From Hypoxylon rubiginosum (Eukaryota; Ascomycota; Sordariomycetes; Xylariales; Hypoxylaceae): 64,000 bases of DNA. Of this stretch, positions 46,899-57,743 are shown one piece after another (the stretch's first letter is position 1; each line of letters starts with the position of its first letter). The notes beneath the pieces are model-generated. The model was not told the DNA's origin and searched no databases. It saw only the letters and a program-made list of their open reading frames with translations. Where the stretch lies: NCBI GenBank assembly GCA_902806565.1, contig CADCXA010000031.1, positions 62,001 through 126,000 of the forward strand. Direction: 5' to 3'. The position numbers and the translations under genes were made by a program.

Positions 46899-48871
46899 AT
46901 GGTTAGGTTTGTGGAATCCGACTCGACAGGCTTGCCCCTGAAGAGGAAGCAGGTTGCCCAGGCCTGTGCCAGATGTCGCCGACGGAAAAAAAGATGTTTC
47001 CACAATTGTGATGACCGCGCCAATGGTAATAGTCACTCTGCTGGAGATATAGCCAGGCCGACATCTGGAAACGGGGATCTTACCAGCCGGACTCCAACGG
47101 ACCCTCCAACTCCTCCCCTTCCGCGGTTCGAGTCTCTTCCTGAATCGACCGCCTCGCAAACCCGAGAAGAGCATGCTTCTAGGTTCGTTGGCGATCTGAG
47201 TCCCGAGGCCATCCTTATGGAGGCTACGAGCCTCTGCTCGACTCGCGATGTGTCAGTGCGAGGTGGGCTGGGGATATGGCAGCCTCGAGCGGCACTTCAG
47301 TTAGCCAAATCAAGCAGCGCCCTTGCTGTAACTTTCCCCTCGCGACACGCCGTGCAGGATATGCTCAGAGCATATGTATGGAGCCATTGTCTTGCCTGTT
47401 GTCCTCCACCATCCGATTATGCCGTCCTTCGCCGTATCTATCTCGAGAAGCTGGATCCCATTTTTCCTATTATTGGCGGCCAATTGCTAAACTCGCCCAA
47501 TGATGAGATAGAAGAGAAGGTGCTACAGCAAATAGTCAGCCTTGCCGCCGCCCCTGACCCCGAAGCTACCCGTCACCTTCGCCTAACCCCTGAAGGAGCA
47601 CTACTTTCTCGTCATGATTTTTGCACCTCGCTTTCAAATTCCATCCAGACAATCATTGATGCCGGACTTTTCGCCGATCGGATCTTCCTCATCCGCACCT
47701 TGGCCGCATTATCACTGTATATGCAACCTAGTTGTCCCGATGAAGCTGACGTCCCAGCGCTGCTCAACGGCCGTGCGGTTCACCAAATGCATACAATAGG
47801 GCTACAAATGGCTTCGGAAGACAGCCACACGAATAGCCAAGAAACGCGCTCCTTATTTTGTTGTCTCTGGGCGCTGGATCGTATTACAGGCGCCTTTTAC
47901 GGCAGGGCTTGTCTCATCCACGAGCGGGACGTCGGATGGGACGTAAATGAGTGTATCGCCGCACAGGCACCACCCTTCCGCTTATTCCTGATGATTGTTG
48001 GGCTTCTCGATAAGGTCATCGGTCTATATCGCCCCGGCAATCGGCAGGAGAATGACATCGTTATCGAACTGCCGATTTTCGAACAGATGATCCTCGATGC
48101 CGGAGCAGCTCGAGTTTCAAGTGCGTGTCTAGGTAAGTCACCTACCTACTTACCTCCTAACGTAACAAAATGGACCACTAATGGGAAATATGTTTGCCCC
48201 TATTGTTAGCATCACTCGAAATATTCTACCACTCGGTTGCCATACTTTCAAGCCAGTCGCCATCTGAAAACCGTTCAACAGCGCTACCAGCTCCAGCGAC
48301 CAACAGCCGGCGGTCCCTGGCGGCCGATCGGATCACATCTATCGTCGGACAAGAATATCTTGGGCAACTTTCATACCTGCCTGTCATCCCTTACGGAGTT
48401 TCCTTATCCCTCAGTGTCTCATACCGGAAGATGCGCCATAGCAACGTTCCGATGTTCAGGAGTAGGGGTAAGCAGGCCTTTAAAGCCAACACCTCGCTGT
48501 TGAAGTCACTGGACGATACGTTCTGGACAGCAAAGACCATGGTAGCAATGGCTGAGCAGGTCCTCCAGGAAATGGATAAGGCTGTCGCTTCGATCACTCA
48601 GGAGACCGGGATGGTGGACGCTTCGAAGAGGATTGAGCCAATGTCAAGGGGGCATGACGAACCGCCCCTTTCCGGTACTGGTGACTCTATACTTGATGAT
48701 CCCAACCGAAGCATTGGTGATTTATCTGGTCTAGAAGCCATTCCAGATCTAAATATCTTTGATCATTTCGATCCGACTTTCGACCTAGGAGCTGTAGACA
48801 CTGCCCTCGAGGGAAATCTCGATTTCGGAACTTCGTCGAATTGGTTTGACTGGCAGCAGCTATGGGGATGA
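46899..48871 (+). CDS. Fungal-specific transcription factor with partial Zn2Cys6 cluster
   Basis: Exons 46899-48132 and 48210-48871 give 631 residues. The N-terminus holds KRKQVAQACARCRRRKKRC, the first half (C-x2-C-x6-C) of a binuclear zinc cluster; the second Cys triad is not present in the following residues, where a CFHNC and an Asn/Ser-rich sequence follow. The linker block RFVGDLSPEAIL and the large fungal-specific middle domain (RIYLEKLDPIFPIIGG, ALWALDRI, GRACLIHERDVGWD) are well conserved in cutinase-factor-like regulators. The C-terminus is acidic with IFDHFDPTFDLGAVD, a possible activation segment. It stands head to head with the DUF1479 gene and upstream of the aldolase, so it may regulate both. 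The N-terminal start at 46899 is the first ATG before the finger. Confidence 0.85.
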
Positions 48872-49403
48872 AATCATCCAGGCAGCTAATTAGGCAATCG
48901 TAAAGCAAAGAAGTGGACTGGTCGATCGCCCTGACCCGGTGTTTTTAGATACGTAGTAAACGTATGTGATCATAAAACGAGGTACGTATGCATTTGTCTT
49001 CAGGTCCACAACCTTTAGTTCCTATTTAGCTCTATACATTACATATCTCCCGTAGCATACTTGGAGTAAGTAACCATCCACGTATTCTATAGGTACTGTA
49101 TAAACCCACCCCTATCTGCTGACCCTCACCTGACTTACTCATTAGTTCTACATACAAGCCTCCAAGAACCGCCTGTTACTACTACGCGGTAGACAGAGAA
49201 TACAACAAACCCCGCATTGCTCCAGCAGCTAGAGAATTTTGCCGCCCGTTACATGGATTTGACTCCATGCACATGCTATGCTCCTTTATATAATGCCAGC
49301 CCGCTCTCAACTAGCTATGCTTTACCACACATTTCGGTAAACCAACCCTTAAGGTCCTTGCTCCTCTGTAAGTGCGTCTTCATAACAAGGCGCACCCTCC
49401 AAG
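48872..49403. other. Intergenic region, promoter of the aldolase
   Basis: This 532-bp gap lies between co-directional genes. I see nothing specific apart from ordinary promoter-like AT-rich sequence. Confidence 0.5.
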
Positions 49404-50183
49404 ATGACTGCATCGGCGGCAGTTACCGTGAGTCTTTCACAGATTGCCAAAATGCTCGATCATTCCTTGTTACACCCGACGATGACGGACCGAGAAATTC
49501 TTGCCGGGCTCCAGATGGCCAAGAAGTACAGAGTCGCAGCTGCTTGCGTTAAGCCCTACAGCGTTCCCGTGGCTAAAGACGTCCTTGACGGGTCGGGCGT
49601 GCTCATCTGCGCAGTCATTGGGTTCCCCCACGGAAACAGCACGTCGGAAATCAAGCTCCTCGAAGCCGAGGAGGCCGTCAAAGCCGGGGCGAATGAGATC
49701 GACATGGTGGTAAACGTGGGCAAAGTCCTCGGCGGCGACTGGGAGTACGTGACAAACGAGATCCGGGCCATCAACGACGCCGTCGTCAAGCGGGGCGCGG
49801 CCCTCAAGGTCATCTTCGAGACCGACTTCCTCGAGGACGAGCACATCGCACACCTCTGTCGAATCTGCACGGCGCTGCCGGTAGCGTTCGTCAAGACGTC
49901 GACGGGCTTCGGGTTCGTGAAGCAGCCCAATGGCTTGTACGCGTGCAAGGGTGCCACCGTACCGCACCTCCAGCTCATGAAGGCCAACATCGGGCCAAAC
50001 GTGCAGATCAAGGCGGCGGGCGGGATTCGGACTCTGGATGAAGTTATGGTGGCTATGACGCTTGGTGTTACTCGAATCGGCACCTCTTCCACCGCGGCCA
50101 TAATGGAAGAAGCAGCCTCCCGGGGCATAGAGAACAGACCGAAGGAATTTGCGTCGGTATCCCTTATCGATTCTTATAACTGA
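49404..50183 (+). CDS. Deoxyribose-phosphate aldolase (DERA)
   Basis: A single exon encodes 259 residues, the length of short fungal DeoC proteins. The enzyme splits 2-deoxyribose-5-phosphate into glyceraldehyde-3-phosphate and acetaldehyde through a Schiff base. The reactive Lys is K164 in AFVKTSTGFG and the second active-site Lys is K203 in IKAAGGIR; the phosphate-binding GTSS lies near residue 220. The N-terminal LDHSLLHPT and CVKPY blocks are typical. Codons are strongly GC3-biased. In cells it salvages deoxynucleoside sugars. It follows the transcription factor by 532 bp in the same direction. Confidence 0.96.
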   Translation: MTASAAVTVSLSQIAKMLDHSLLHPTMTDREILAGLQMAKKYRVAAACVKPYSVPVAKDVLDGSGVLICAVIGFPHGNSTSEIKLLEAEEAVKAGANEIDMVVNVGKVLGGDWEYVTNEIRAINDAVVKRGAALKVIFETDFLEDEHIAHLCRICTALPVAFVKTSTGFGFVKQPNGLYACKGATVPHLQLMKANIGPNVQIKAAGGIRTLDEVMVAMTLGVTRIGTSSTAAIMEEAASRGIENRPKEFASVSLIDSYN

Positions 50184-50693
50184 TACCTTGGAAGTATGGA
50201 TGTAACTACGCCTATGCTCCGCAAACCTTTACGAAAACCGTGGTGATTACTCGCCTTATTATTTCCCCCTATTCATTGAAGGATTTCAAATGGAAGACGG
50301 GATACAAAAGGAAACGGTAATATATGCGAATTTAATCTTAATGGCAATCTCGGCAATAAAATATACACATTACAGTTTGTTGAATATATAACACTGGTAC
50401 TATTTTCGTCACGAGGTAGATAGAAGTCTATAAGGTACTTATTCCCGCCATCATGATTATCCCGCTTTATCTACAAGGGGCTATATATGCTGGCTATGAC
50501 AATACATGCCAACTTACCTGTTGGGTAAGATCAAATATCACTATATAGCCTTCCGATGCTAGAGCTTAGACCTTTTCTTTTCTTTTCGGAATCTGGAATC
50601 TGGAATCTGGAATTTGGAATCCGAGGCTAAGCTAACGATCCACATGAGAATCAGCAAAAAAACATTCTCCCTCAGCAGACAACTAAGAACTAT
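50184..50693. other. Intergenic region before the tRNA
   Basis: This 510-bp AT-rich gap holds the aldolase 3' UTR and a short tandem repeat (50588-50620). Confidence 0.5.
50588..50620. repeat. Tandem GGAATCT heptamers
   Basis: Three perfect 7-bp units (GGAATCT) are followed by GGAATTT and GGAAT. Confidence 0.8.
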
Positions 50694-50767
50694 TCACTTC
50701 GTCCAGGTTCGAACTGGAGACCTTCAGTGTGTTAAACTGACATGATAACCAACTACACCACGAAGCC
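50694..50767 (-). tRNA. tRNA-Val (anticodon AAC)
   Basis: On the minus strand the 74-nt sequence folds as a cloverleaf. The acceptor strand GGCTTCG is followed by TG, the D-arm GTGTAGTTGGTTATCAT, an anticodon stem TCAGT/ACTGA with loop TTAACAC (anticodon AAC), a short variable loop, and the T-arm TCCAG-TTCGAAC-CTGGA. There is no intron. The internal promoter boxes A and B are intact. The acceptor stem has a G1-G72 mismatch and a G2-U71 pair, unusual for a functional gene, so it may be a slightly decayed copy. Confidence 0.85.
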
Positions 50768-51052
50768 CATCATAGAGCTGTCCATAAAGCCCGGGTGGGC
50801 GACAAGTGCCGCGAAGAATTATATAGATACAACACATACGGACTAACGAGCATCTCTAGTCATGACAGGCGGAGTCACACAGCGTGGCACGATAGTCGAA
50901 CCTTGAGAGCCAACTTTTCCGTATCTATTTGCAATGCTATCGCCAGAAAATGCTGTAGGACAAACTCGCTCGTAAAACGTGCTCACACCGTATCCTCCCT
51001 CCCCCTCCTATTCTCACCGCTCCGCCGTGAACCGACAGTCTTGCGCACGCGG

Positions 51053-51748
51053 TCACAAGAACTCCACGCCGCCAAGAAAATGTGTCAAGTAATCGAGTTT
51101 GCCCAGCGGCACGCCCTTCATCCGTAGGATATCATACATGGTTGTCAGGTGGAAGTAGATGGTCGGGATTAGGAATCGGTGCACGTCTGTGAAAAAAGCA
51201 TTAGCAAACCCAAGGACTAACCAAGTCTTCCAGCGAGAACCTTTCTGGGAGGATATGTAAAAAAAAATAAAAAAAATATCGATCACGTACTGTGCCAGTG
51301 AGGTTAGCATGCCATCAAGAACTGATACTAGAATAACGGGTACAGTATCAACTCACCATTCCACAGTCTTGCCCTTAGCGGTCCTCTTACCCACGCCAAA
51401 CTCGATAACCTGGTCGTCCTTCCCGTTAACCGACTCGGGCTTGACCGCCGCGAGCAGGCGTAGAGATTCCGTCAGCAGCCCGCGGCAGCCCTCGAGGTCG
51501 TAGTCCTTAAACTCGGCCGCCAGCGGCGGCCCGCCCGCGACCAGCTCGACGGCCTTCTGGGCGAACAGCGCGGTGATGACGATCTGCTTCGACAGCGGGT
51601 ACATGTCCTCGTAGAGGCGGGCGCCCAGCAGGTCCGCCATCGGCACGCCGTTCGCCTCCGCCCACGCCTCCGCCTTGTCGAGGATCGTGACCTCGGTCTG
51701 GAGGACCCTGGTGGGCACGACGACGATCAGGTCGTGTAGCGATGTCAT
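51053..51748 (-). CDS. DUF1993 family protein, last exons uncertain
   Basis: The first exon starts at 51748 and runs to about 51357, with typical DUF1993 content: SLHDLIVVVPTRVLQTEV, ARLYEDMYPLSKQI and FKDYDLEGCRGLL. The family's C-terminus, IPTIYFHLTTMYDILRMKGVPLGK, is encoded at 51053-51186. Joining the obvious donor at 51356 to the acceptor before 51186 leaves the frame off by one base, so there must be a small middle exon, a different donor, or a real frame break. One in-phase solution uses a weak donor after Lys-Thr (GTGGAA) and a 19-base exon ending before 51209; I am not sure of it. The family is a four-helix DinB-like fold of unknown function. Confidence 0.7.
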
Positions 51749-52667
51749 GATGGGCTTGTCTGCCGGGTGTGTCTTTTAGGGAGTTGGTTTTTGTACTCTC
51801 GCTTGTAAGGTATAGAAATGCAAGACAGACCTGACGGGTGTTTATCTGGTCCCGAAAGTCGTTCAAGGGAAAATATGAGTTAGTCACGATGTCTAGTTGG
51901 CACAAATTCCCCCTGATAGAGCCGGCAGTTGCTGCATCTTATATACATTTGTCATCAGCGTCGGCACGGCTATCGTGCATCGGCATACGCATGAGGCTGG
52001 GGACGGCTGGGACGCCGGGTAGCATTTCCTAATCCTAGTAGGTAGTTGAAACGTGGCTAAGATTGCGGATTTCGGTCCGTAACGCGCAATATCGTCTTTT
52101 GAATTGCGAGGTATTTCTAAGCTGCGGATTACAAATTGCTCCGTACTAGGATGCGATTATCAATAATTCTATAACTCCTTCAAATCATGACCCCTTTTTT
52201 CTTTTTCTTGCTGAAAAGTATCAAAACCTGATGATCGAAACAAGAAGACATGCGTAGATCGTATAAGTTTATCTACCTCAATTACTTTTCGTACGGGCGC
52301 CGGGTCGGGAGTCCGTGGGGAAGTGGAGTCGGAGCCGCCACTGTCTACATATGTCATCGTCGTCTACACGATGCTCAGTCTCACTGATGAAAGGTAAAGT
52401 AAATGTTACGTGCAAGCCAAGTCGGAAAATATAACGTAGTTAAATTCATATATGAGCAACGCAACTAGACTAGAAAGGACGATTACCTTGACCTATTGGT
52501 ATCATCCCTAGAGCTATGTGTAATGGCTGGTTCAGCCACCTAATAAGAGCGCTCGCAAGTAGAGAGCGCAAATTGAACGCAAGTTTTACGCGGGTCGAAC
52601 CCGAACTGAACGCATTCATCATCCCCCGATCTTGCTTCCTGGTTGGAGCATGTCAGCATCCCGTAAG
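51749..52667. other. Intergenic region
   Basis: This 919-bp gap contains the DUF1993 promoter and the 3' end of the next gene. Short frames are present but no family is recognised. Confidence 0.5.
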
Positions 52668-53873
52668 TTATTCCTTCGTGATCCAAAGCCAGACGACTGG
52701 CTTCTCTCCCGGGCGGCCAGTTCGTGTGTCGTCCCAGCCTAGGTCGTCCAGCGTCTTCTTCATGTCATCCATGCTCTCTCCCGAGAATGTGACTCCCCTG
52801 TACCACTTTCCATTACCTCCCTGGATGATCTCCGTGACTCTGTTCTTCTTCGGTAAGGGATTACGGGCACCGAACCCCACCAAGAGCTCGGCCAGCGTGA
52901 TGTGGAGAGGAACATGATACGCACCGAAATTCATCGACATTCCTTCGCCCAGTCGCCAGGGTGCTATGGGCGACTTGATCACGTGGAGCTTAGTGTGCTT
53001 GGGTGAAAAGAAGTAGTTGTAGCCCGGCTCACAGCCGACACCACCGGTTGAGTTATTCAGGTTCAGAGCCGGGGCGTCGTCATTGACTACGGGGTGCGGG
53101 TTGGGCAGTCGGGCCGGCTGTCCGGGGAACACGGGAACGGGGTGGGTATACCCATTCTGGGGCACTACAAAAGCTGGGCCCTGGTTATTAGGACCCGGGA
53201 TGATACCGCTGCCGACCGCCATCGTCGAAAAGTTGAAGGGCCCGCGACCTGCGAATTGGCCAATCCCGCCGGAGCCGGGGAAGCCAATTCCGCTAGGGAG
53301 AGCACCGCCAAAGGATTGCCCAGTATTGGCATTCGGATCCATACCGAACTGCGGGTTCCATCCGTTACCGAATTGAGACATGGCGAATGGGTTGTTGTAG
53401 TTGCGAAATGTATAGTGAGTAGGGATATTTGTCCTGACGCGTGAGAAGGTATTGAACGTTTCCTCTCGTGAGTCAACTTCGGGATCTTCACTGCTTTCAG
53501 CGATCTCGGAAGTTTCTACGCAGAGCCGATTAGTGACATATAAGTAGGTTAGGAGAAGGTAGGGCAGAAGCTGGTTGAACGACGCAGGAGAGCGAAGTCA
53601 CCGTTTTCGAAGTAATAGGGCAAACATCATATGAGTAAGAATCTATGGCAAAGTTGACAACTCACCAGACGTGTCCGGCGTTGAGACTTCACTGGACTCA
53701 GAAGTGACGATATCTTTACAGCCAAGTAAGAGTTCGATGTGCCAGAGCTCACAATCCTTGGAATCGTAGAATGAACCAACGACCAGCCAAGCCCAGGAGC
53801 GACCAGTTGGATGAACCCAGAAGTATTGTCCGATGACTAGCTTCGTGGCTGGGTAGGGCAAATCGCCACTGAT
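52668..53873 (-). CDS. Fungal hypothetical protein, 5' end unresolved
   Basis: Two exons are supported: 53666-53873 and 52668-53515, joined by a 150-bp GT-AG intron that keeps the frame (352 codons). The upstream part encodes a short aromatic-rich domain (LVIGQYFWVHPTGRSWAWLV, ELWHIELLLG) that resembles a small beta-rich module. The exon junction is Ser/Glu-rich. The long last exon is Gly/Pro/Asn-rich and low in complexity, then gains a folded C-terminal domain (HVPLHITLAELLVGFGA, WYRGVTFSGES, LDDLGWDDTR). No ATG is in frame before the acceptor at 53874, so at least one more 5' exon exists, perhaps in 53,940-54,100. I do not recognise the family. Confidence 0.55.
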
Positions 53874-54910
53874 CTGTGAGGAATCCAGCTTGAAGTGTAG
53901 TCAGAGAGGATGCTTGAGCAACTGAATACCTGTCAGGCCTGACGATAGTCGATGATGGAGGAAAGGAGTGTGTTACTGGAGACTTGGCGGGCTCTTGTAG
54001 GAAAAGCTGTGCGTACTTTAGCTTGGGCACCTTCGCTTGAGTAAATACCGCCAGTTGGCAAATAGATGGGATGGTTCTACATTCCCATAATACATCCAAC
54101 TAATGGGGGGACCTCCAGAGTAGATTAGACTCATAACCCGATGATTGGTGGTGTATAATACAGAAATGGCGGTATTTCTCCAGCAAGGTTCTCTCCCAGT
54201 ACAGATTCGGATATGCGGATTGAGAGGTGAGCAACGAAAGTAGAGTCACATAGTTATTCACCTCTTATCCGCGCTGTCTTCGAGGCAAATATTCATCTTC
54301 AGATGGCTGATTCTCTCCTATTATCCACCAAGGTCGCTGAGGATAACTCAAGTGTGGAGACAGGCCGCAAAACCAACAGCTCATTTAGGTATCGTTGCGA
54401 GGCCATAGGTGCGGAATCGGCTGTAGTTGATTTCATCTTGTGAAGGAATAATAAAATAGCCATTTTAGCATCTGATGTGGTGATTTGGCGGTGACCTAGA
54501 AACACCAAAGTACCCAATAGCTGCTGCGTGCGGAATGATAGTTCCTAAGAGCTAACTCAGGTAGGCCGCGTTTCTGGCTCTAGTCGGTTTTAGCGACTCA
54601 TAACCACACAGTCACCGGATGTCATCGGTAACACAACGAACAGTTGAGCTGGTCACTCTGCGGAGGGGAAGACAGTATGTCCAACTAACTCCACAAGTAC
54701 ACGGTTAGAGAGATGCGGAACAAACACTGAGTGGCCCGTGGCATAGTGTTGCTGATGTTAATAGTTTTCAGTGCAATCATTCCGGGCTTCAGTCATGTCT
54801 GATTCTGCCGGGACGAGGACGCCGGTAGACGGCCTGCTAGTTAGGCATCACACCCACTAGAAGGATGCGATGAAAGATCTGAATCAGTGCCTGTTAGTGT
54901 TAACTTGGCC
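53874..54910. other. Intergenic region, may contain first exon(s) of the hypothetical gene
   Basis: A short open stretch on the minus strand (about 53,960-54,099) may be a 5' exon of the gene at 52,668-53,873, but I could not find a phase-consistent join. Otherwise nothing is seen in this 1,037 bp. Confidence 0.4.
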
Positions 54911-55616
54911 TCAACCAGCCACACCCACTTTCTCGTCGACCATTCGGACGGTGCTGCCCTTCCTCGTCTCGTCGGCGTCACTATTTATTCTTCTTCGCTT
55001 CTCAACTTCGGATACGAGACCTTTTAGATAGACCTCAGCTTGCACAGTGGCGCTATATGCGATGGCAGTCCAGCTCCACATGTTTCTCTTCTCGGGGTCG
55101 GCTCCTGCGGCAAGCAAAGTTCTGAGAACGAGGAGGTTGCCGTTGCTGCTAGCATAATGTAGAGCAGTGTTCCCATCTAGATCGGCATTTTGAACAGCAT
55201 TTGGAGCTCCCCCAGGCACGTAGGTGAGTAGAATCTGCAGCACCGTGTCATGACCTCCTTTACTGGCCTCCATAATGGCGTCTTTGCCTCGAATATCGCG
55301 CCGGAGAATGGATGTTGGGTCGTTTTCAGCAAGGAACAGAACAACTTCGGTATGACCGGCAGATGCGGCAAGCATCAAAGCCGTTTGATGGTCATCGTTC
55401 AGGGCGGGCGTAGGGTTCTCGTGGCCGAGGTCGATGAGGGCTTTGCAGACTTGGAGGTGACCGAGGCTAGCGGCAAGATGGAGGCTCGAGTTGGAAAGAC
55501 CGTTGGCGGAATGATCTGGGTTGTGAATTAGACCCGGGTAGGAGTTCACGATTCGTCGAACGAGCAAGGCATCGTTGCTATGGACGGCTCGTCGCAGCCT
55601 CTTGGACGGCTCGATC
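54911..55616 (-). CDS. Ankyrin-repeat protein, first exon unresolved
   Basis: The main exon (234 codons plus stop) begins after an acceptor at 55617 and codes for IEPSKRLRRAV followed by four ankyrin repeats: SSLHLAASLGHLQVCKALID, TALMLAASAGHTEVVLFLA, DAIMEASKGGHDTVLQILL and TALHYASSNGNLLVLRTLLAAGADP. The C-terminal tail is charged. The exon begins with one base of a split codon, so an upstream coding exon exists; the ATG at about 55,714 does not give the right phase with any GT I can see. The family is a small conserved fungal ankyrin protein, function unknown, probably a protein-binding module in cytoplasm or nucleus. Confidence 0.8.
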
Positions 55617-56270
55617 CTAAGGTTGGTCACACATGTCAGCCTTTTGCAAGATGCCACAAGGATGATAATTTTGAGCAATGGTATTGATTCAAGGCTCTTC
55701 CTCTACTGACATGATGCCTAGACTAGACCAGCAGCTCGGTCAACAGCTGCGGAAACGGGAGCACTAGGAATTGATCGAGTCCAAGCGGCTAATCCAAGAC
55801 GACACTAGGTCAACACCGGTACCGGCCCCAGTTGTCACGATGATAGACAACGTAATTAAATCTCGAAATGCTACCTATATGTATCTAGTAGGCAAATATG
55901 GCCGATATGTGATATGTTAGAGAAGGATGCTGATTATGGCTGGATTTCGTAGATGAATAAATGGCATTAATGACGTTAACGGGTTCGAGTTGGAGTTGAT
56001 CTTTGAGGGGCTGAGGGTTGATGATCTGAAATAGGTTAGTTTGGAGACTAAGCGGCAAGCTAATTACGTACATTGCGTACATTAGAGACATTCGAGAAGA
56101 TACGGAGCCTTTTTCGAGCCGATTGATTGGGTTGAAAAAGCAAGGCCGAAGAAAAGAAGTTATCCAATTGAAATTACGTATAGAGATAAATGTTCGATAG
56201 GACAGGGATTAAAAGCGTCTAGAAACTAAAAGCTGCAGAAAGCTGTCAGCCTGTCGGCCTATCCCACCGA

Positions 56271-56297
56271 TACCCCCTGTACCCCCTGTACCCCCTG
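56271..56297. repeat. Tandem 9-bp repeat TACCCCCTG x3
   Basis: Three perfect units lie in intergenic DNA. TACCCCTG-like C-runs on this strand correspond to CAGGGGGTA on the other, similar to stress-response-element cores (AGGGG), but a regulatory role is only a guess. Confidence 0.8.
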
Positions 56298-56760
56298 CTA
56301 GCTGCCAACCCAAATCAGCCGTCGGCCAAGAGGGTTTGCGCCGCCATTTCATCACAAAGGCTTTTGATAGAGATGTCATCATCATTTTGTCTCTCTATTT
56401 ATGTAGATTTAGAAAAACTAGGTACATATATCTACCCAACTTAAGTTATCTGAAGCAAGGACACATTTCACGGGAAACAAACAACCACCATGGAGACTTA
56501 TTCTTATCTTACCACTTGGCACCATTCTTAAGAGAATACTATAGACGAAACCACCGCAAACCCACCGCAACGGGAAGGAAGGAAAGGGATGTGTCATGAG
56601 TCGCGGACGGGTAATAATCTACACACCTAGCCTATGTACACACATGCGTAGGTAATGGTAACGAAAGGAAAACATCGGGTTGAGGCGGCATCGGCCTTTT
56701 TCGAATGGGCTGCAGTGTACTATCGTGGGGATTAATCGTGGGGTCTGGGGGTTTTATTAA

Positions 56761-56774
56761 GGTACCTAGGTAGA
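56761..56774. repeat. Dispersed palindrome copy
   Basis: GGTACCTAGGTAGA, a member of the dispersed TACCTAGGTACCTA family. Confidence 0.65.
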
Positions 56775-57743
56775 AGAAGGCTTGCTACCAGTGCCGTATC
56801 GTGTAAGCCGATGACGGTCAGCATCGGGTATCTTGAGAGGTATTCGTAATTCGTAATATGATTTGACGGCTAACACAGAGATAGTGGGTGAAATTACTCA
56901 ACTTCCTCACCTAAGAAGATAGCTGCATTTTCGTCTTTCACCACGTGCACCATGTGCTACAATCTGGCTTCTCTCTTGCATTAACCTACATATGTAGGTA
57001 GCGCCTAGGTCTGTCTACCTTGCTTTGCTTGCCCTTCTACTTCGAAGCTATACCACCAAAGGCAGAGAGCCATCGCCAGAGCTTACCCCTTCAGGCAAGT
57101 GGTTCGGCTATCAGGTTGAATTTAGGTAAGTAGCGCCTATTTATTCAAGGGTATGTCACCGGTAAGTTCATATATATGCAACAATACATATACACTACAG
57201 GTATTCAACAGGTAATCCGGTAGTAATCCCCCACTATGTATGCACTACACGGTATGTACGTATATGCAGCTTAGCCTTTAGGAGTGTTCGGTGGGCAACT
57301 GGAAAAGAGCACTTTTGATTTCACCCGTGGATGATGGGAAAAAAAACAAGCAGCTCCCCTGTCATGTGCTAAAAGATAAAAAGTCACGACTTGGAGATCC
57401 AACATCTATATAACTCGGTAATTCTTCACTCTATCATAACGTATGTCTATGATTTACCTACCTATGTATAAAAACTACACTGCTTCGCTGTCTTAGTTTC
57501 ATCCTGTCTTTATCCCTACATACCTCCTACATTGAGTACTAGATCTATCAACTAATCTACGTCCCCTCTCAGACTATCTCATAGGTAGCTCAGCTTAACA
57601 ACCATACATACCTACATACGTATAATCGGAAGAACTCCAAACGTAATCTCCCGTAGCGAATCTAGGAGCCTTTCGCTTGACCGGTAACACCTAAGATCTC
57701 TTTATCTGCTAGGAGTATAGCCTAGACACGGAAGCCATCGACA

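Larger units (their letters stand above)
55617..57743. other. Long intergenic region upstream of arginase (2.1 kb)
   Basis: It holds the missing 5' end of the ankyrin gene (left) and the arginase promoter (right). It contains a 9-bp tandem repeat (56271-56297), a GGTACCTAGGTAG copy (56761-56774) and many CCTA/TAGG-type short sequences around 57,000-57,620. No gene is recognised. Confidence 0.5.

Noticed and set aside
52585..52615. GGGTTCGACCC on the minus strand, looking like a tRNA T-loop
   Set aside because: The stem does not pair for five bases and no anticodon or D-arm is present.
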